DNA of 43,334 nucleotides from Streptomyces albidus (ex Kaewkla and Franco 2022) (GTDB lineage: Bacteria; Actinomycetota; Actinomycetes; Streptomycetales; Streptomycetaceae), in the NCBI RefSeq assembly GCF_013870515.1, contig NZ_JACBXA010000025.1, positions 1 to 43,334 of the forward strand, written 5' to 3'. Shown piece by piece: positions 24,255 through 33,400 of this stretch (position 1 is the stretch's first letter; every line of letters begins with the position of its first letter). Made by a program: the position numbers and the translations under genes. The notes under the pieces are model-generated. The model was not told where the DNA came from. It saw only the letters and a program-made list of their open reading frames with translations, and made no database searches.

Positions 24255-24355
24255 CGTTCGCCGAGGCGGACCTGATAGCGGAACGACGTCGGAGGTACCG
24301 GGCTCATGGAGCCCGGTACCCGGGAATGTGACATTGCAAGTTCGAGGGGGATGGC

Positions 24356-24799
24356 ATGGCCATCGTGGAACTCCGCTTCAGCGCGTTGCCCGAGCATGTG
24401 CGTACGGCCAGGCTGGTTGCAGCCGCCGTGGCGCGGCGGGCAGGGGTGGACGAGGCTGTGCTCGACGAGGTGCGGCTCGCAGTCGGTGAGGCGTGCTCGC
24501 GCGCTGTCGGGTTGCACATGAGCCACGACCTCGACACCCCCGTGCGGGTGGCGCTGATCGAGGAGGAGAAGAAGTTCTCCATCGAGGTCGGCGACGCCGC
24601 CCCCACGGCCAGCGCTTCCGCGCACAATTCTTCGGGCTCAGCCGCTCCGGCCGCCAAGTCCGACGAGGACGAGGCCGAGGGGGAGATGGGTCTCGCGGTG
24701 ATCAGCGGGCTCGTCGACGACGTCGAGGTCACCGCCGACGACAAGGGCGGCCTGATCCGTATGAGCTGGCCGGTGATTCCGGAGCCGGTCCTGCCCTGA
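24356..24799 (+). CDS. RsbW-like anti-sigma factor homologue, BldG partner
   Basis: A 147-residue HATPase_c-type protein related to RsbW/SpoIIAB. The N-box region reads LAVGEACSRAV: glutamate (E45) is kept, but the asparagine that binds magnesium-ATP is replaced by arginine (R49). A low-complexity Ala/Ser/Glu insert (about residues 83-108) interrupts the ATP lid before EMGLAVISGLVDDV, the G2-like segment. It may therefore bind BldG or a sigma factor without being an efficient kinase. In S. coelicolor the equivalent gene (SCO3548, apgA) is cotranscribed with bldG. AGGGGGATGGC precedes the ATG. Confidence 0.85.
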   Translation: MAIVELRFSALPEHVRTARLVAAAVARRAGVDEAVLDEVRLAVGEACSRAVGLHMSHDLDTPVRVALIEEEKKFSIEVGDAAPTASASAHNSSGSAAPAAKSDEDEAEGEMGLAVISGLVDDVEVTADDKGGLIRMSWPVIPEPVLP

Positions 24800-24936
24800 C
24801 CTCCGGTCTCTGAGGCCTTCGGTGAGGTCGCCGCCGCCGGATGGCCGTGACAAGTTATGGGATCTTCATAAACGCGCTCGTGCCAGGTCTCGAGGCATCG
24901 CAGCCGACTCCGCCGCGCCACTTCGTCTCCACAGCT

Positions 24937-24971
24937 GCCCCTGACCGAAGCCGGTCCAGGGGCAGATTTTT
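24937..24971 (+). terminator. Rho-independent terminator of the bldG operon
   Basis: GCCCCTGACC (24937-24946) pairs with GGTCCAGGGGC (24953-24963), with one bulged base and a 6-base loop, followed within three bases by ATTTTT. It is the most classical intrinsic terminator in the window. Confidence 0.85.
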
Positions 24972-25230
24972 GAGTCGGTTCCATGTGAAAAGCGAGGTTT
25001 GTGGGACCCTGTCGACGCGATCATTTTTACAGCGTCAGCATTTTTGTAAGCCTCCCTCGTGCGAGCGAATTCCCCACACGAACTCCATTTGATCTCCGCT
25101 GTTGTAGGCGGATTGCCGATTCGGCGCACTGTTTTGATCCAGCGCTGATCCCTACAATCCGTCCACATCTTTGCAAGCAGGAGCCGGCCACCGAACCGCG
25201 CGCCCCTGCGCCAAGCGTCAAGGAGGACGA
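24972..25230 (+). promoter_or_regulatory. AT-richer leader/promoter region of hppA
   Basis: This 259-base region is noticeably richer in A/T than its surroundings, with T-runs near 25023-25045. A -10-like TACAAT stands at 25153-25158, putting the start point near 25165 and a leader of about 65 bases. A recognisable -35 is missing. No structured RNA family was recognised and the short ORFs here do not look coding. Confidence 0.45.
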
Positions 25231-27657
25231 ATGGCGGGGCACCTCACCCCTCAGTACCACCAGCACCTGGCTGATGCCGTGTTGACCACCGGAAATCGCA
25301 GTCTCGTCATCGTGATCGCGGTAGTCGCTCTGGCAGCTCTCGGCCTTGCCGTCGTGCTGGTCCGTCAAGTTCTCGCTGCGAGCGAGGGCACCGACAACAT
25401 GAAGAAGATCGCTGCAGCTGTGCAGGAAGGCGCAAACGCCTACCTGGCCCGCCAGATGCGCACGCTCGGCATTTTCGCCGTCGTGGTGTTCTTCCTGCTG
25501 TTCCTGTTGCCCGCCGATGACATGGGCCAGCGCGTAGGACGCTCGCTGTTCTTCCTCGTCGGCGCGGCTTTCTCCGCGGCCACCGGCTACATCGGCATGT
25601 GGCTCGCGGTGCGCAGCAACGTGCGTGTGGCTGCCGCCGCACGCGAGGCGACCCCCGAAGGGGGAGGGCCTGTTGCGGACCTGACCGCCGTTTCGCACAA
25701 GGCCATGAAGATCGCCTTCCGTACGGGCGGCGTCGTCGGCATGTTCACAGTTGGCCTTGGCCTGCTGGGTGCAGCCTGCGTCGTGCTCGTCTACGCGGCT
25801 GATGCGCCCAAGGTGCTCGAGGGCTTCGGCCTCGGCGCCGCGCTGATCGCGATGTTCATGCGTGTCGGTGGTGGCATCTTCACCAAGGCCGCGGACGTCG
25901 GTGCCGACCTCGTCGGCAAGGTCGAGCAGGGAATCCCCGAGGACGACCCCCGCAACGCCGCGACCATCGCGGACAACGTGGGCGACAACGTCGGTGACTG
26001 CGCCGGTATGGCGGCCGACCTGTTCGAGTCCTACGCCGTGACCCTGGTCGCCGCGCTCATCCTGGGCACGGCCGTCTTCGGCAACGACGGTCTCGCGTTC
26101 CCGCTGCTGGTTCCGGCCATCGGCGTGCTCACGGCCATGATCGGCGTCTTCGCTGTGGCACCGCGCACGAAGGACCGCAGCGGCATGACCGCGATCAACC
26201 GCGGCTTCTTCATCTCCGCGGTGATCTCCCTGGTCATGGTCGCCATCGCGGCGTTCGTGTACCTCCCCTCCAGCTACGCCGACCTGAAGGGCGTCTCCGG
26301 GAGCGATGCGCCGGAGATCCTCGGTCACTCCGGTGACCCGCGGATTCTGGCGGTCGTCGCGGTGGCCATCGGTATCGTGCTCGCCGCTGTGATCCAGCAG
26401 CTGACGGGCTACTTCACCGAGACCACCCGCAAGCCCGTACGGGACATCGGCCGGACCTCGCTCACCGGCCCGGCCACGGTCATCCTTTCCGGTATCTCCA
26501 TCGGTCTGGAGTCGGCCGTCTACACGGCCCTGCTGATCGGGCTGAGCGTCTACGGCGCCTTCCTCCTCGGCGGCGGCACCGTGATGCTGGCGCTGTTCGC
26601 CGTCGCGCTCGCCGGCACCGGTCTGCTCACCACGGTCGGCGTCATCGTCGCCATGGACACCTTCGGGCCGGTCTCCGACAACGCCCAGGGCATCGCCGAG
26701 ATGTCGGGCGACGTCGAGGGCGCCGGCGCCCAGGTCCTCACCGACCTGGACGCGGTGGGCAACACCACCAAGGCGATCACCAAGGGCATCGCCATCGCCA
26801 CGGCCGTCCTGGCGGCCGCCGCGCTCTTCGGCTCGTACCGCACCGAGCTCGTCTCGGCGCTCGACGAGGCCGGCGAGAGCGGCAGCAAGATGATGCAGCT
26901 TCTCGACATCGCCCAGCCCAGCACGCTGGTCGGGCTGATGCTCGGTGCCGCGGTCGTCTTCCTCTTCTCGGGGCTGGCGATCAACGCGGTCTCGCGTTCC
27001 GCCGGCGCCGTGGTCTACGAGGTCCGGCGGCAGTTCCGCGAGAAGCCCGGGATCATGGACTACACGGAGCAGCCGGAATACGGCCGCGTCGTGGACATCT
27101 GCACCAAGGACGCGCTGCGTGAGCTGACGACGCCGGGTCTCCTGGCGGTGCTGTCCCCGATCCTGGTGGGCTTCACCTTCGGAGCCGGCGCCCTCGCGGC
27201 GTTCCTCGCGGGTGCGATCGGCTGCGGCACGCTGATGGCCGTCTTCCTGGCCAACTCCGGCGGTGCTTGGGACAACGCCAAGAAGCTCGTCGAGGACGGG
27301 CACCACGGCGGCAAGGGCAGCGAGGCCCACGAGGCCACCATCATCGGCGACACCGTCGGCGACCCGTTCAAGGACACCGCGGGCCCGGCGATCAACCCGT
27401 TGCTGAAGGTGATGAACCTGGTGGCGCTGCTCATCGCGCCGGCCGTGGTCAAGTTCTCCTACGGTGACGACGCGAACGTGGGCCTTCGCGCCCTGGTCGC
27501 GCTGGTCTCCGCGGGGATCGTCGTCGGCGCCGTCTGGGTGTCGAAGCGTCGTGGCATCGCCATGAGCGACGACACCGAGTCCGAGAACGGAAGCGCCAGC
27601 AAGGACAACGACGCGAAGCGGGAGGCGAAGCCGACCGATCCGGTTGCGGCTTCCTGA
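25231..27657 (+). CDS. hppA: Proton-translocating membrane pyrophosphatase, K+-independent
   Basis: An 808-residue integral membrane enzyme coupling pyrophosphate hydrolysis to proton export, with about 16 hydrophobic segments. The signature acidic motif DVGADLVGKVEQ starts near residue 223 and continues into the DDPRN and DNVGDNVGD metal-pyrophosphate ligands; the mirrored DTVGDPFKDTAGPA motif lies near the C-terminus. GNTTKA has lysine at K514, where K+-dependent enzymes have alanine, so it should be the potassium-independent type. The C-terminal ~30 residues are a charged soluble tail. AAGGAGG stands 4-5 bases before the ATG. A strong terminator follows. Length matches Streptomyces HppA. 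Confidence 0.97.
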   Translation: MAGHLTPQYHQHLADAVLTTGNRSLVIVIAVVALAALGLAVVLVRQVLAASEGTDNMKKIAAAVQEGANAYLARQMRTLGIFAVVVFFLLFLLPADDMGQRVGRSLFFLVGAAFSAATGYIGMWLAVRSNVRVAAAAREATPEGGGPVADLTAVSHKAMKIAFRTGGVVGMFTVGLGLLGAACVVLVYAADAPKVLEGFGLGAALIAMFMRVGGGIFTKAADVGADLVGKVEQGIPEDDPRNAATIADNVGDNVGDCAGMAADLFESYAVTLVAALILGTAVFGNDGLAFPLLVPAIGVLTAMIGVFAVAPRTKDRSGMTAINRGFFISAVISLVMVAIAAFVYLPSSYADLKGVSGSDAPEILGHSGDPRILAVVAVAIGIVLAAVIQQLTGYFTETTRKPVRDIGRTSLTGPATVILSGISIGLESAVYTALLIGLSVYGAFLLGGGTVMLALFAVALAGTGLLTTVGVIVAMDTFGPVSDNAQGIAEMSGDVEGAGAQVLTDLDAVGNTTKAITKGIAIATAVLAAAALFGSYRTELVSALDEAGESGSKMMQLLDIAQPSTLVGLMLGAAVVFLFSGLAINAVSRSAGAVVYEVRRQFREKPGIMDYTEQPEYGRVVDICTKDALRELTTPGLLAVLSPILVGFTFGAGALAAFLAGAIGCGTLMAVFLANSGGAWDNAKKLVEDGHHGGKGSEAHEATIIGDTVGDPFKDTAGPAINPLLKVMNLVALLIAPAVVKFSYGDDANVGLRALVALVSAGIVVGAVWVSKRRGIAMSDDTESENGSASKDNDAKREAKPTDPVAAS

Positions 27658-27680
27658 CGCCGGAGCAGATGATTGCTTCA

Positions 27681-27726
27681 ACAGCCGGGCGGGCAAGGGG
27701 CGTTGGCTCCTTGTCCGCCCGGCTGT
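27681..27726 (+). terminator. Strong terminator of hppA
   Basis: An 18-bp stem (27681-27698 with 27709-27726) has a single G-U wobble and a 10-base loop, 23 bases after the stop. Confidence 0.85.
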
Positions 27727-27770
27727 CGTGTGTGCGACAGCACACCGGCCAACTGAGTGGTGCAAATGGC

Positions 27771-27776
27771 TACAAT
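27771..27776 (+). promoter_or_regulatory. -10 element for the small lipoprotein gene
   Basis: TACAAT in an AT-richer context (GGCTACAATACGG), 88 bases before the GTG. No clear -35 is found 16-19 bases upstream, so this is a weak prediction supported by its position right after the hppA terminator. Confidence 0.4.
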
Positions 27777-27863
27777 ACGGGGCAGAGCTCTCGCCCGACT
27801 CGCCGCCGACAACCGATGGGCGTGTATGTTCCGGGCCGAACAGCCACGGAAGGGACCGATCCG

Positions 27864-28424
27864 GTGAAGAAGAAACTGGCGGCTGCAGTGTGCGGCGGTG
27901 CGGTTCTCGCACTCACGCTGACTGGTTGCAGTGACGACAGCGGCGCGCAGACCGACGCGTGGGCCAAGAAGGTCTGCGACGACGTGCAGCCTCAGGTGAA
28001 GAAGATCCAGGAGGCCAACACCTCCATCAACGACGCCTCCAAGGAGAAGAACTCCTCGAAGGAGGTCAAGGAGACCGACGCCGCCGCGTTCCAGAAGATC
28101 TCGGGTGCGTACAAGTCCCTTGCGGACTCGGTCGACAAGGCCGGCCCGCCGCCCGTCGACGACGGCGAGACGCTCCACAAGGACGCCGTGAGTGAGCTGC
28201 GCGGCATCTCCACGAAGTACGCCGACCTGCGTAAGACGGTCGACGGCCTGGACACCAAGGACCAGGCGAAGTTCGCCGAGGGCCTGCAGGGCGTGGCGAC
28301 CAAGCTGGACACGCTCGGGAAGAGCGGCGACAAGGCTCTGAGCAAGCTGCAGTCCGGCGACGTCGGCAAGGCCATGGCCAACCAGAAGGGCTGCAAGCGT
28401 CCGGGCAACAACCCGAACGTATAG
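27864..28424 (+). CDS. Small secreted lipoprotein, hypothetical
   Basis: A 186-residue protein with the signal MKKKLAAAV (GTG-initiated), a hydrophobic core and lipobox LTGC (C22). The mature part is lysine/aspartate-rich and predicted all-helical, with heptad-like spacing in several stretches (for example around KYADLRKTVDGLD) and two cysteines (C38 and one near the C-terminus, KGC) that could form a disulfide. It does not match a family I recognise with a known function; Streptomyces carry similar small secreted proteins after hppA. AAGGGACC lies upstream of the GTG. An ATG 39 bases earlier is in frame but would spoil the signal peptide. Confidence 0.83.
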   Translation: MKKKLAAAVCGGAVLALTLTGCSDDSGAQTDAWAKKVCDDVQPQVKKIQEANTSINDASKEKNSSKEVKETDAAAFQKISGAYKSLADSVDKAGPPPVDDGETLHKDAVSELRGISTKYADLRKTVDGLDTKDQAKFAEGLQGVATKLDTLGKSGDKALSKLQSGDVGKAMANQKGCKRPGNNPNV

Positions 28425-28480
28425 AGCCGCCGCGCCCCCGGGACGGCACAGGCGAGAGCAGGGACGCCACAATGGGGGAC

Positions 28481-30028
28481 GTGAGTACGAGCGAACGCCT
28501 CCCCGAAGCGGACCCTGACCGCACCAGCCGACTGCGGGAGGCGCTGCGCGCCGCCAACTTCACCGCCGACGGACTCCTCGACCTGCTCGGCGGGCCGGCC
28601 TACTCCGCCCTCGCCCGCAGTGAATCCGTGCCCGCGCTGCGGGCCACCCGCGGGAAGAGCCCCCTCGAGACGCTGGTCCGCCTCTTCCTGCTGCAGCGGA
28701 GCGTTTCCCGCGAGCAGGCGCGGGCCGCGCTGCACGTGGAGGAGGCGCTTCAGGACGGCTGGCTGGTCCCGGCGCAGGACGCCGGCTCGGGCGAGGAGTT
28801 CGTACGGGCGACGGTCGACGTCAGGCCGTACGGCGGTCCCGAGGGACAGGACTGGTGGATCGTCGCGGACCTCGGCTGCGCGGTGGGCGGTGCCGGCGGA
28901 GTCGGCGGGTCTGACAACGCGCGCTCGGAGGACGTCGTCCTGGGAGTCGGCGGAGCGTCGACGACGCTGGCCGGCATCACCGTGCGCAAGTCCGTCGCCC
29001 GCGCCCTGGACATCGGCACGGGTTCCGGTCTGCAGGCGCTGCACGCCGCCCAGCACGCGACCCGCGTGACCGCGACCGACGTCAATCCGCGCGCGCTGGA
29101 GTGTGCCCGGCTCACCCTCGCCCTGTCCGGCGAGTCCGGGGTCGATCTGCGGGAGGGCCCGCTCTTCGAGCCGGTCGCCGACGACGAGCCGTACGACCTC
29201 ATCGTCTCCAACCCGCCCTTCGTGATCTCGCCGGGAGCCCGGCTGACGTACAGGGACGGCGGGATGACCGGCGACGACCTGTGCCGCACCCTCGCGCTCC
29301 ACTCCGCGGACTGGCTCGCCGAGGGCGGCTACTGCCAGCTGCTCGCCAACTGGGAGCACCGTGACGGCGAGGACTGGCACGAGCGGCTGCGCTCGTGGGT
29401 GCCGCTCGGTTGCGACGCGTGGATCGTGCAGCGCGAGGTGCAGGACGTCACGCAGTACGCGGAGTTGTGGCTGCGGGACGCGGGGGATCACCGTTCGGGG
29501 GACGCCGAGTACGCGGCCCGGTACGACGACTGGCTGGACGAGTTCGAGCGGCGGGGCACGAACGCCGTCGGGTTCGGCTGGATCACGCTGCGCAAGAGCG
29601 GGGCCGAGGAGCCGGACGTCCTCGTCGAGGAGTGGCCGCATCCCGTCGAGCAGCCGCTCGGCGAGGAGGTCGTGGAGCACTTCCGGCGGCGGGACTTCCT
29701 GCGCGTCACGGACGACGCCGCCTTGCTCGACTGTCACTTCGAGCTGGCGGACGGCGTCGTCCAGGAGCAGGTCGGGATGCCCGGCGCCGAGGACCCCGAG
29801 CATGTGGTGCTGCGTCAGCAGCGAGGGATGCGCCGGGCCACCAAGGTGGACACGATCGGGGCGGGTTTCGCGGGGGTCTGCGACGGCTCGTTGCCTGCGT
29901 GGCGGATTCTCGACGCCATCGCGCAGCTCGTCGGCGAGGATCCGGTGCTTCTGCGGGACCGGACGCCGCAGGCGATCCGGCTGCTGGTCGAGCAGGGCTT
30001 CCTGCTGCCCGTGGGCCCGAAGGGGTAG
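28481..30028 (+). CDS. Class I SAM-dependent methyltransferase (HemK/RsmC-like, small-domain type)
   Basis: A 515-residue protein. An N-terminal helical/winged domain (about 1-165) precedes a methyltransferase core with motif I ALDIGTGSGLQAL, the acidic ribose contact VTATDVNPRAL and the catalytic VSNPPF (NPPY/F type, which modifies an exocyclic or amide nitrogen). A long C-terminal domain follows. NPPF points to N-methylation of rRNA, DNA or a protein glutamine; the target is unknown. GTG 28481 is preferred over ATG 28472: a -10-like CACAAT (28468-28473) lies exactly 7 bases before it, suggesting a leaderless mRNA, and homologues start at this point. Confidence 0.87.
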   Translation: MSTSERLPEADPDRTSRLREALRAANFTADGLLDLLGGPAYSALARSESVPALRATRGKSPLETLVRLFLLQRSVSREQARAALHVEEALQDGWLVPAQDAGSGEEFVRATVDVRPYGGPEGQDWWIVADLGCAVGGAGGVGGSDNARSEDVVLGVGGASTTLAGITVRKSVARALDIGTGSGLQALHAAQHATRVTATDVNPRALECARLTLALSGESGVDLREGPLFEPVADDEPYDLIVSNPPFVISPGARLTYRDGGMTGDDLCRTLALHSADWLAEGGYCQLLANWEHRDGEDWHERLRSWVPLGCDAWIVQREVQDVTQYAELWLRDAGDHRSGDAEYAARYDDWLDEFERRGTNAVGFGWITLRKSGAEEPDVLVEEWPHPVEQPLGEEVVEHFRRRDFLRVTDDAALLDCHFELADGVVQEQVGMPGAEDPEHVVLRQQRGMRRATKVDTIGAGFAGVCDGSLPAWRILDAIAQLVGEDPVLLRDRTPQAIRLLVEQGFLLPVGPKG

Positions 30029-30135
30029 TCCGAAGCCTCCCCGTGCGCCCGGATGCGGACCGTCCGCTCAAGGCCGGACCCGTGGTTCACCCGCCGTTCG
30101 TATGGGCGTTGACTTGCGGTGTCAGGGTGCGCGCC

Positions 30136-30345
30136 ATGCAAAGCGGCATGGAAAGTGGACCGGCGCTGTTCGCCGGGGTGACCCTGGCCCTGTTCGGGGC
30201 GGGGCTCGTGGTGTGGACCTCGGTGCGGCTGCGCTCGCACCAGCCCGTGGCGGAGGGTGTTCCGGCCGTCGCCGGAGCGGCGGTGGCTCTTCTTTTCGGC
30301 GTGATTTCGCTCCTCGCAGGCGGCTGGGTGCTGTCCTCGGGCTGA
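30136..30345 (+). CDS. Small two-helix membrane protein, hypothetical
   Basis: From ATG 30136 this encodes 69 residues with two hydrophobic helices (about 8-30 and 43-66) separated by a short polar loop SVRLRSHQPVAEG. Codon third positions are mostly G/C. ATG 30148 is an alternative start. No family is recognised. It sits alone between the methyltransferase and topA, 108 bases after one and 155 before the other, and the membrane pattern in this frame makes coding likely although the Shine-Dalgarno is weak. Confidence 0.55.
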   Translation: MQSGMESGPALFAGVTLALFGAGLVVWTSVRLRSHQPVAEGVPAVAGAAVALLFGVISLLAGGWVLSSG

Positions 30346-30421
30346 GGATCGGGGCCGTATCGGGCGGCAGGAACAACGGGTGTCGGGTTACCGTTCGAGT
30401 TGCGTTGCCGAGTTTTCCCGT

Positions 30422-30427
30422 TTGACA
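30422..30427 (+). promoter_or_regulatory. Candidate -35 element of topA
   Basis: A perfect TTGACA, rare in this genome, lies 73 bases upstream of the topA start. CACACT at 30447-30452 gives a 19-base spacer, longer than usual. In Streptomyces topA is induced by raised supercoiling, and long spacers can confer supercoiling sensitivity; that link is inferred. Confidence 0.45.
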
Positions 30428-30499
30428 CAGAGGCGGGAGGTACCGTCACACTCCGCAGCGTCACCGATGCCTTACGCCGACCGGAGAGAAGAGCGAGAG

Positions 30500-33331
30500 T
30501 TGTCCCCCACCCGCGAGCCCGCAAACGGCGGGCAGCGACTCGTGATCGTCGAGTCGCCAGCCAAGGCCAAAACCATCAAGGGCTACCTCGGCCCTGGCTA
30601 CGTGGTCGAGGCCAGCGTGGGGCACGTACGCGACCTTCCCAACGGGGCCGCCGAGGTCCCCGCCAAGTACAAGGGCGAGTCCTGGGCGCGGCTCGGTGTG
30701 AACGTCAACCATGACTTCGAGCCGCTCTACGTGGTCAACACGGACAAGAAGGAGCAGGTCAAGAAGCTCAAGCAGCTTCTCGCCGAATCCGACGAACTCC
30801 TGCTCGCCACCGATGAGGACCGCGAGGGCGAGGCCATCGCCTGGCACCTGCGGGAGGTGCTCAAGCCCAAGGTTCCGGTCCGCCGGATGGTCTTCCACGA
30901 GATCACCAAGGACGCCATCCAGGACGCCGTGCGCAACCCGCGCGACCTCAACCAGCGCCTGGTCGACGCCCAGGAGACCCGCCGCATCCTCGACCGGCTC
31001 TACGGCTACGAGGTCTCGCCCGTGCTGTGGAAGAAGGTCATGCCGCGGCTGTCGGCCGGCCGTGTCCAGTCGGTGGCGACGCGGCTCGTGGTCGAGCGGG
31101 AGCGCGAGCGCATGGCGTTCCGCTCCGCCGAGTACTGGGACCTGACCGCCACCTTCGCGACGGGCAGACGTGACGGTGCCGCGGAACCGGGCACGTTCGG
31201 TGCCAGGCTCAACGCCGTCGACGGGCGGCGCGTCGCCCAGGGCCGTGACTTCGGCTCCGACGGGCAGCTGAAGAACCCCGACCAGGTGCTGCACCTGGAC
31301 GAGGAGAACGCCCGTGCGCTCGCCACGGCGCTGGAGGACACGCAGTTCTCCGTGCGCTCGGTCGAGTCCAAGCCGTACCGCCGCTCGCCGTACGCCCCGT
31401 TCCGTACGACCACGCTGCAGCAGGAGGCGAGCCGCAAGCTCGGCTTCGGTGCCAAGATGACGATGCAGGTGGCGCAGAAGCTGTACGAGAACGGCTTCAT
31501 CACCTACATGCGTACGGACTCCACGACGCTCTCCGACACCGCGATCAACGCCGCACGCGCCCAGGTGACCCAGCTCTACGGCTCGGAGTACCTGCCGGAC
31601 AAGCCGCGCGTCTACACGGGCAAGGTCAAGAACGCGCAGGAGGCGCACGAGGCGATCCGTCCCTCGGGCGACCGCTTCCGCACCCCCGCCGAGACGGGTC
31701 TGACCGGCGACCAGTTCCGGCTGTACGAGCTGATCTGGAAGCGCACCGTCGCCTCGCAGATGAAGGACGCCACGGGCCAGTCGGTGACTGTCCGGGTCGG
31801 CGGCCGCGCGAGTGACGGCCGGGACGCCGAGTTCAGCGCGACCGGAAAGATCATCAACTTCCACGGCTTCCTCAAGGCGTACGTCGAGGGTTCCGACGAC
31901 CCGAACGCGGAGCTGGACGACCGTGAGCGGCGCCTGCCGCAGGTCACCGAGGGCGACGAGCTGACGGCGGACGATCTGTCGGTCGACGGGCACGCCACCA
32001 AGCCGCCCGCCCGCTACACCGAGGCGACGCTCGTGAAGGAGCTGGAGGAGCGGGAGATCGGCCGCCCCTCCACGTACGCCTCGATCATCAGCACCATCCT
32101 CGACCGGCGATACGTCTTCAAGAAGGGGACGGCCCTGGTGCCCTCCTTCCTGAGCTTCGCCGTGGTGGGGCTGCTGGAGAAGCACTTCGGACGTCTCGTC
32201 GACTACGACTTCACCGCCAAGATGGAGGACGACCTCGACCGGATCGCCGCGGGCACGGCGGAGTCCGTCCCGTGGCTGCGCCGCTTCTACTTCGGCGAGG
32301 AGGTCGGCGCGGGCGACGGCGAGGCAGGCTCGGCCGCCGACTCAGGCAACGGTGACGGCGATCACCTGGGCGGTCTGAAGGAGCTCGTCTCCGACCTGGG
32401 CGCGATCGACGCCAAGGGCGTCTCGTCCTTCCCGGTGGGGGAGGACGGCATCATGCTCCGCGTCGGACGGTACGGCCCGTACGTCGAGGGCCCGCCCCCG
32501 TCACCCGACGAGCCCGGCCAGCGCGCCGACGTGCCGGACGACCTGCCGCCGGACGAGCTGACCGTCGAGCTGGCCCTGGAGCTTCTGGCCAAGCCGAGCG
32601 GGGACTTCGAGCTGGGCATCGACCCGGCGACGGGCCGGCCGGTCGTCGCCAGGGACGGGCGCTACGGTCCGTACGTCACGGAGGTCCTCCCGGAGGGCAC
32701 CCCGAAGACCGGTAAGAACGCCGTCAAGCCGCGCACAGCCTCGCTGCTGAAGTCGATGTCGCTGGACACGGTGACTCTGGAGCAGGCGCTGAAGCTGCTG
32801 GCTCTGCCCCGCGTCGTCGGCACGGATCCGGGGACGGGCGAGGAGATCACCGCGCAGAACGGCCGGTACGGGCCGTACATGAGGCGGGGCACCGACTCGC
32901 GCTCCCTGGAGACCGAGGAGCAGATCTTCACGATCACCCTCGACGAGGCCCTGGTCATCTACGCCCAGCCCAAGCAGCGGGGCCGCGCTGCGGCCAAGCC
33001 GCCGCTGAAGGAGCTGGGTACCGACCCGCAGACCGAGCGGCCTGTGGTGGTCAAGGACGGCCGCTTCGGCCCGTACGTCACCGACGGCGAGACGAACGCC
33101 ACGCTGCGCCGGGACGACGACGTCGAGACGATCACCGCCGAGCGCGGGTTCGAACTGCTCGCGGAGAAGCGGGCGAAGGGCCCCGCGAAGAAGTCGACGA
33201 CCAAGAAGGCGGCTGCCAAGAAGGCCACTGCCAAGAAGACGACGGCGAAGAAGTCCCCGGCGAAGAAGTCGGCGGCCAAGAAGGCCACGGCGAAGAAGTC
33301 GACGACCAAGAAGGCGTCCGCCGAACAGTAA
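30500..33331 (+). CDS. topA: DNA topoisomerase I with Lys/Ala-rich C-terminal tail
   Basis: A 943-residue type IA topoisomerase that relaxes negative supercoils. The TOPRIM domain begins RLVIVESPAKAKTIKGY and has the DEDREGEAIAW acidic motif. The active tyrosine is Y336 in FITYMRTDST. After the core come four C-terminal repeats recognisable by RYGPYV, RYGPYV, RYGPYM and RFGPYV instead of zinc fingers, as in other actinobacteria. The last ~50 residues are AKK-type repeats, known in Streptomyces TopA to raise processivity. TTG 30500 is chosen because Streptomyces homologues begin at the same point (S-P-T-); ATG 30467 is an in-frame alternative. Single topA is normally essential. Confidence 0.96.
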   Translation: MSPTREPANGGQRLVIVESPAKAKTIKGYLGPGYVVEASVGHVRDLPNGAAEVPAKYKGESWARLGVNVNHDFEPLYVVNTDKKEQVKKLKQLLAESDELLLATDEDREGEAIAWHLREVLKPKVPVRRMVFHEITKDAIQDAVRNPRDLNQRLVDAQETRRILDRLYGYEVSPVLWKKVMPRLSAGRVQSVATRLVVERERERMAFRSAEYWDLTATFATGRRDGAAEPGTFGARLNAVDGRRVAQGRDFGSDGQLKNPDQVLHLDEENARALATALEDTQFSVRSVESKPYRRSPYAPFRTTTLQQEASRKLGFGAKMTMQVAQKLYENGFITYMRTDSTTLSDTAINAARAQVTQLYGSEYLPDKPRVYTGKVKNAQEAHEAIRPSGDRFRTPAETGLTGDQFRLYELIWKRTVASQMKDATGQSVTVRVGGRASDGRDAEFSATGKIINFHGFLKAYVEGSDDPNAELDDRERRLPQVTEGDELTADDLSVDGHATKPPARYTEATLVKELEEREIGRPSTYASIISTILDRRYVFKKGTALVPSFLSFAVVGLLEKHFGRLVDYDFTAKMEDDLDRIAAGTAESVPWLRRFYFGEEVGAGDGEAGSAADSGNGDGDHLGGLKELVSDLGAIDAKGVSSFPVGEDGIMLRVGRYGPYVEGPPPSPDEPGQRADVPDDLPPDELTVELALELLAKPSGDFELGIDPATGRPVVARDGRYGPYVTEVLPEGTPKTGKNAVKPRTASLLKSMSLDTVTLEQALKLLALPRVVGTDPGTGEEITAQNGRYGPYMRRGTDSRSLETEEQIFTITLDEALVIYAQPKQRGRAAAKPPLKELGTDPQTERPVVVKDGRFGPYVTDGETNATLRRDDDVETITAERGFELLAEKRAKGPAKKSTTKKAAAKKATAKKTTAKKSPAKKSAAKKATAKKSTTKKASAEQ

Positions 33332-33400
33332 AGCCCTGGTCCCGCGCGTTTGTTCGGGTGGGGACGCACGGCGTCGGCAGCGACCTATACCCTGACCGCC

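Noticed and set aside
25027..27912. 961-codon minus-strand ORF opposite hppA
   Set aside because: It is the antisense frame of a well-identified membrane pyrophosphatase. Its His/Asp/Arg-rich, motif-free translation is typical of mirror frames in high-GC DNA.
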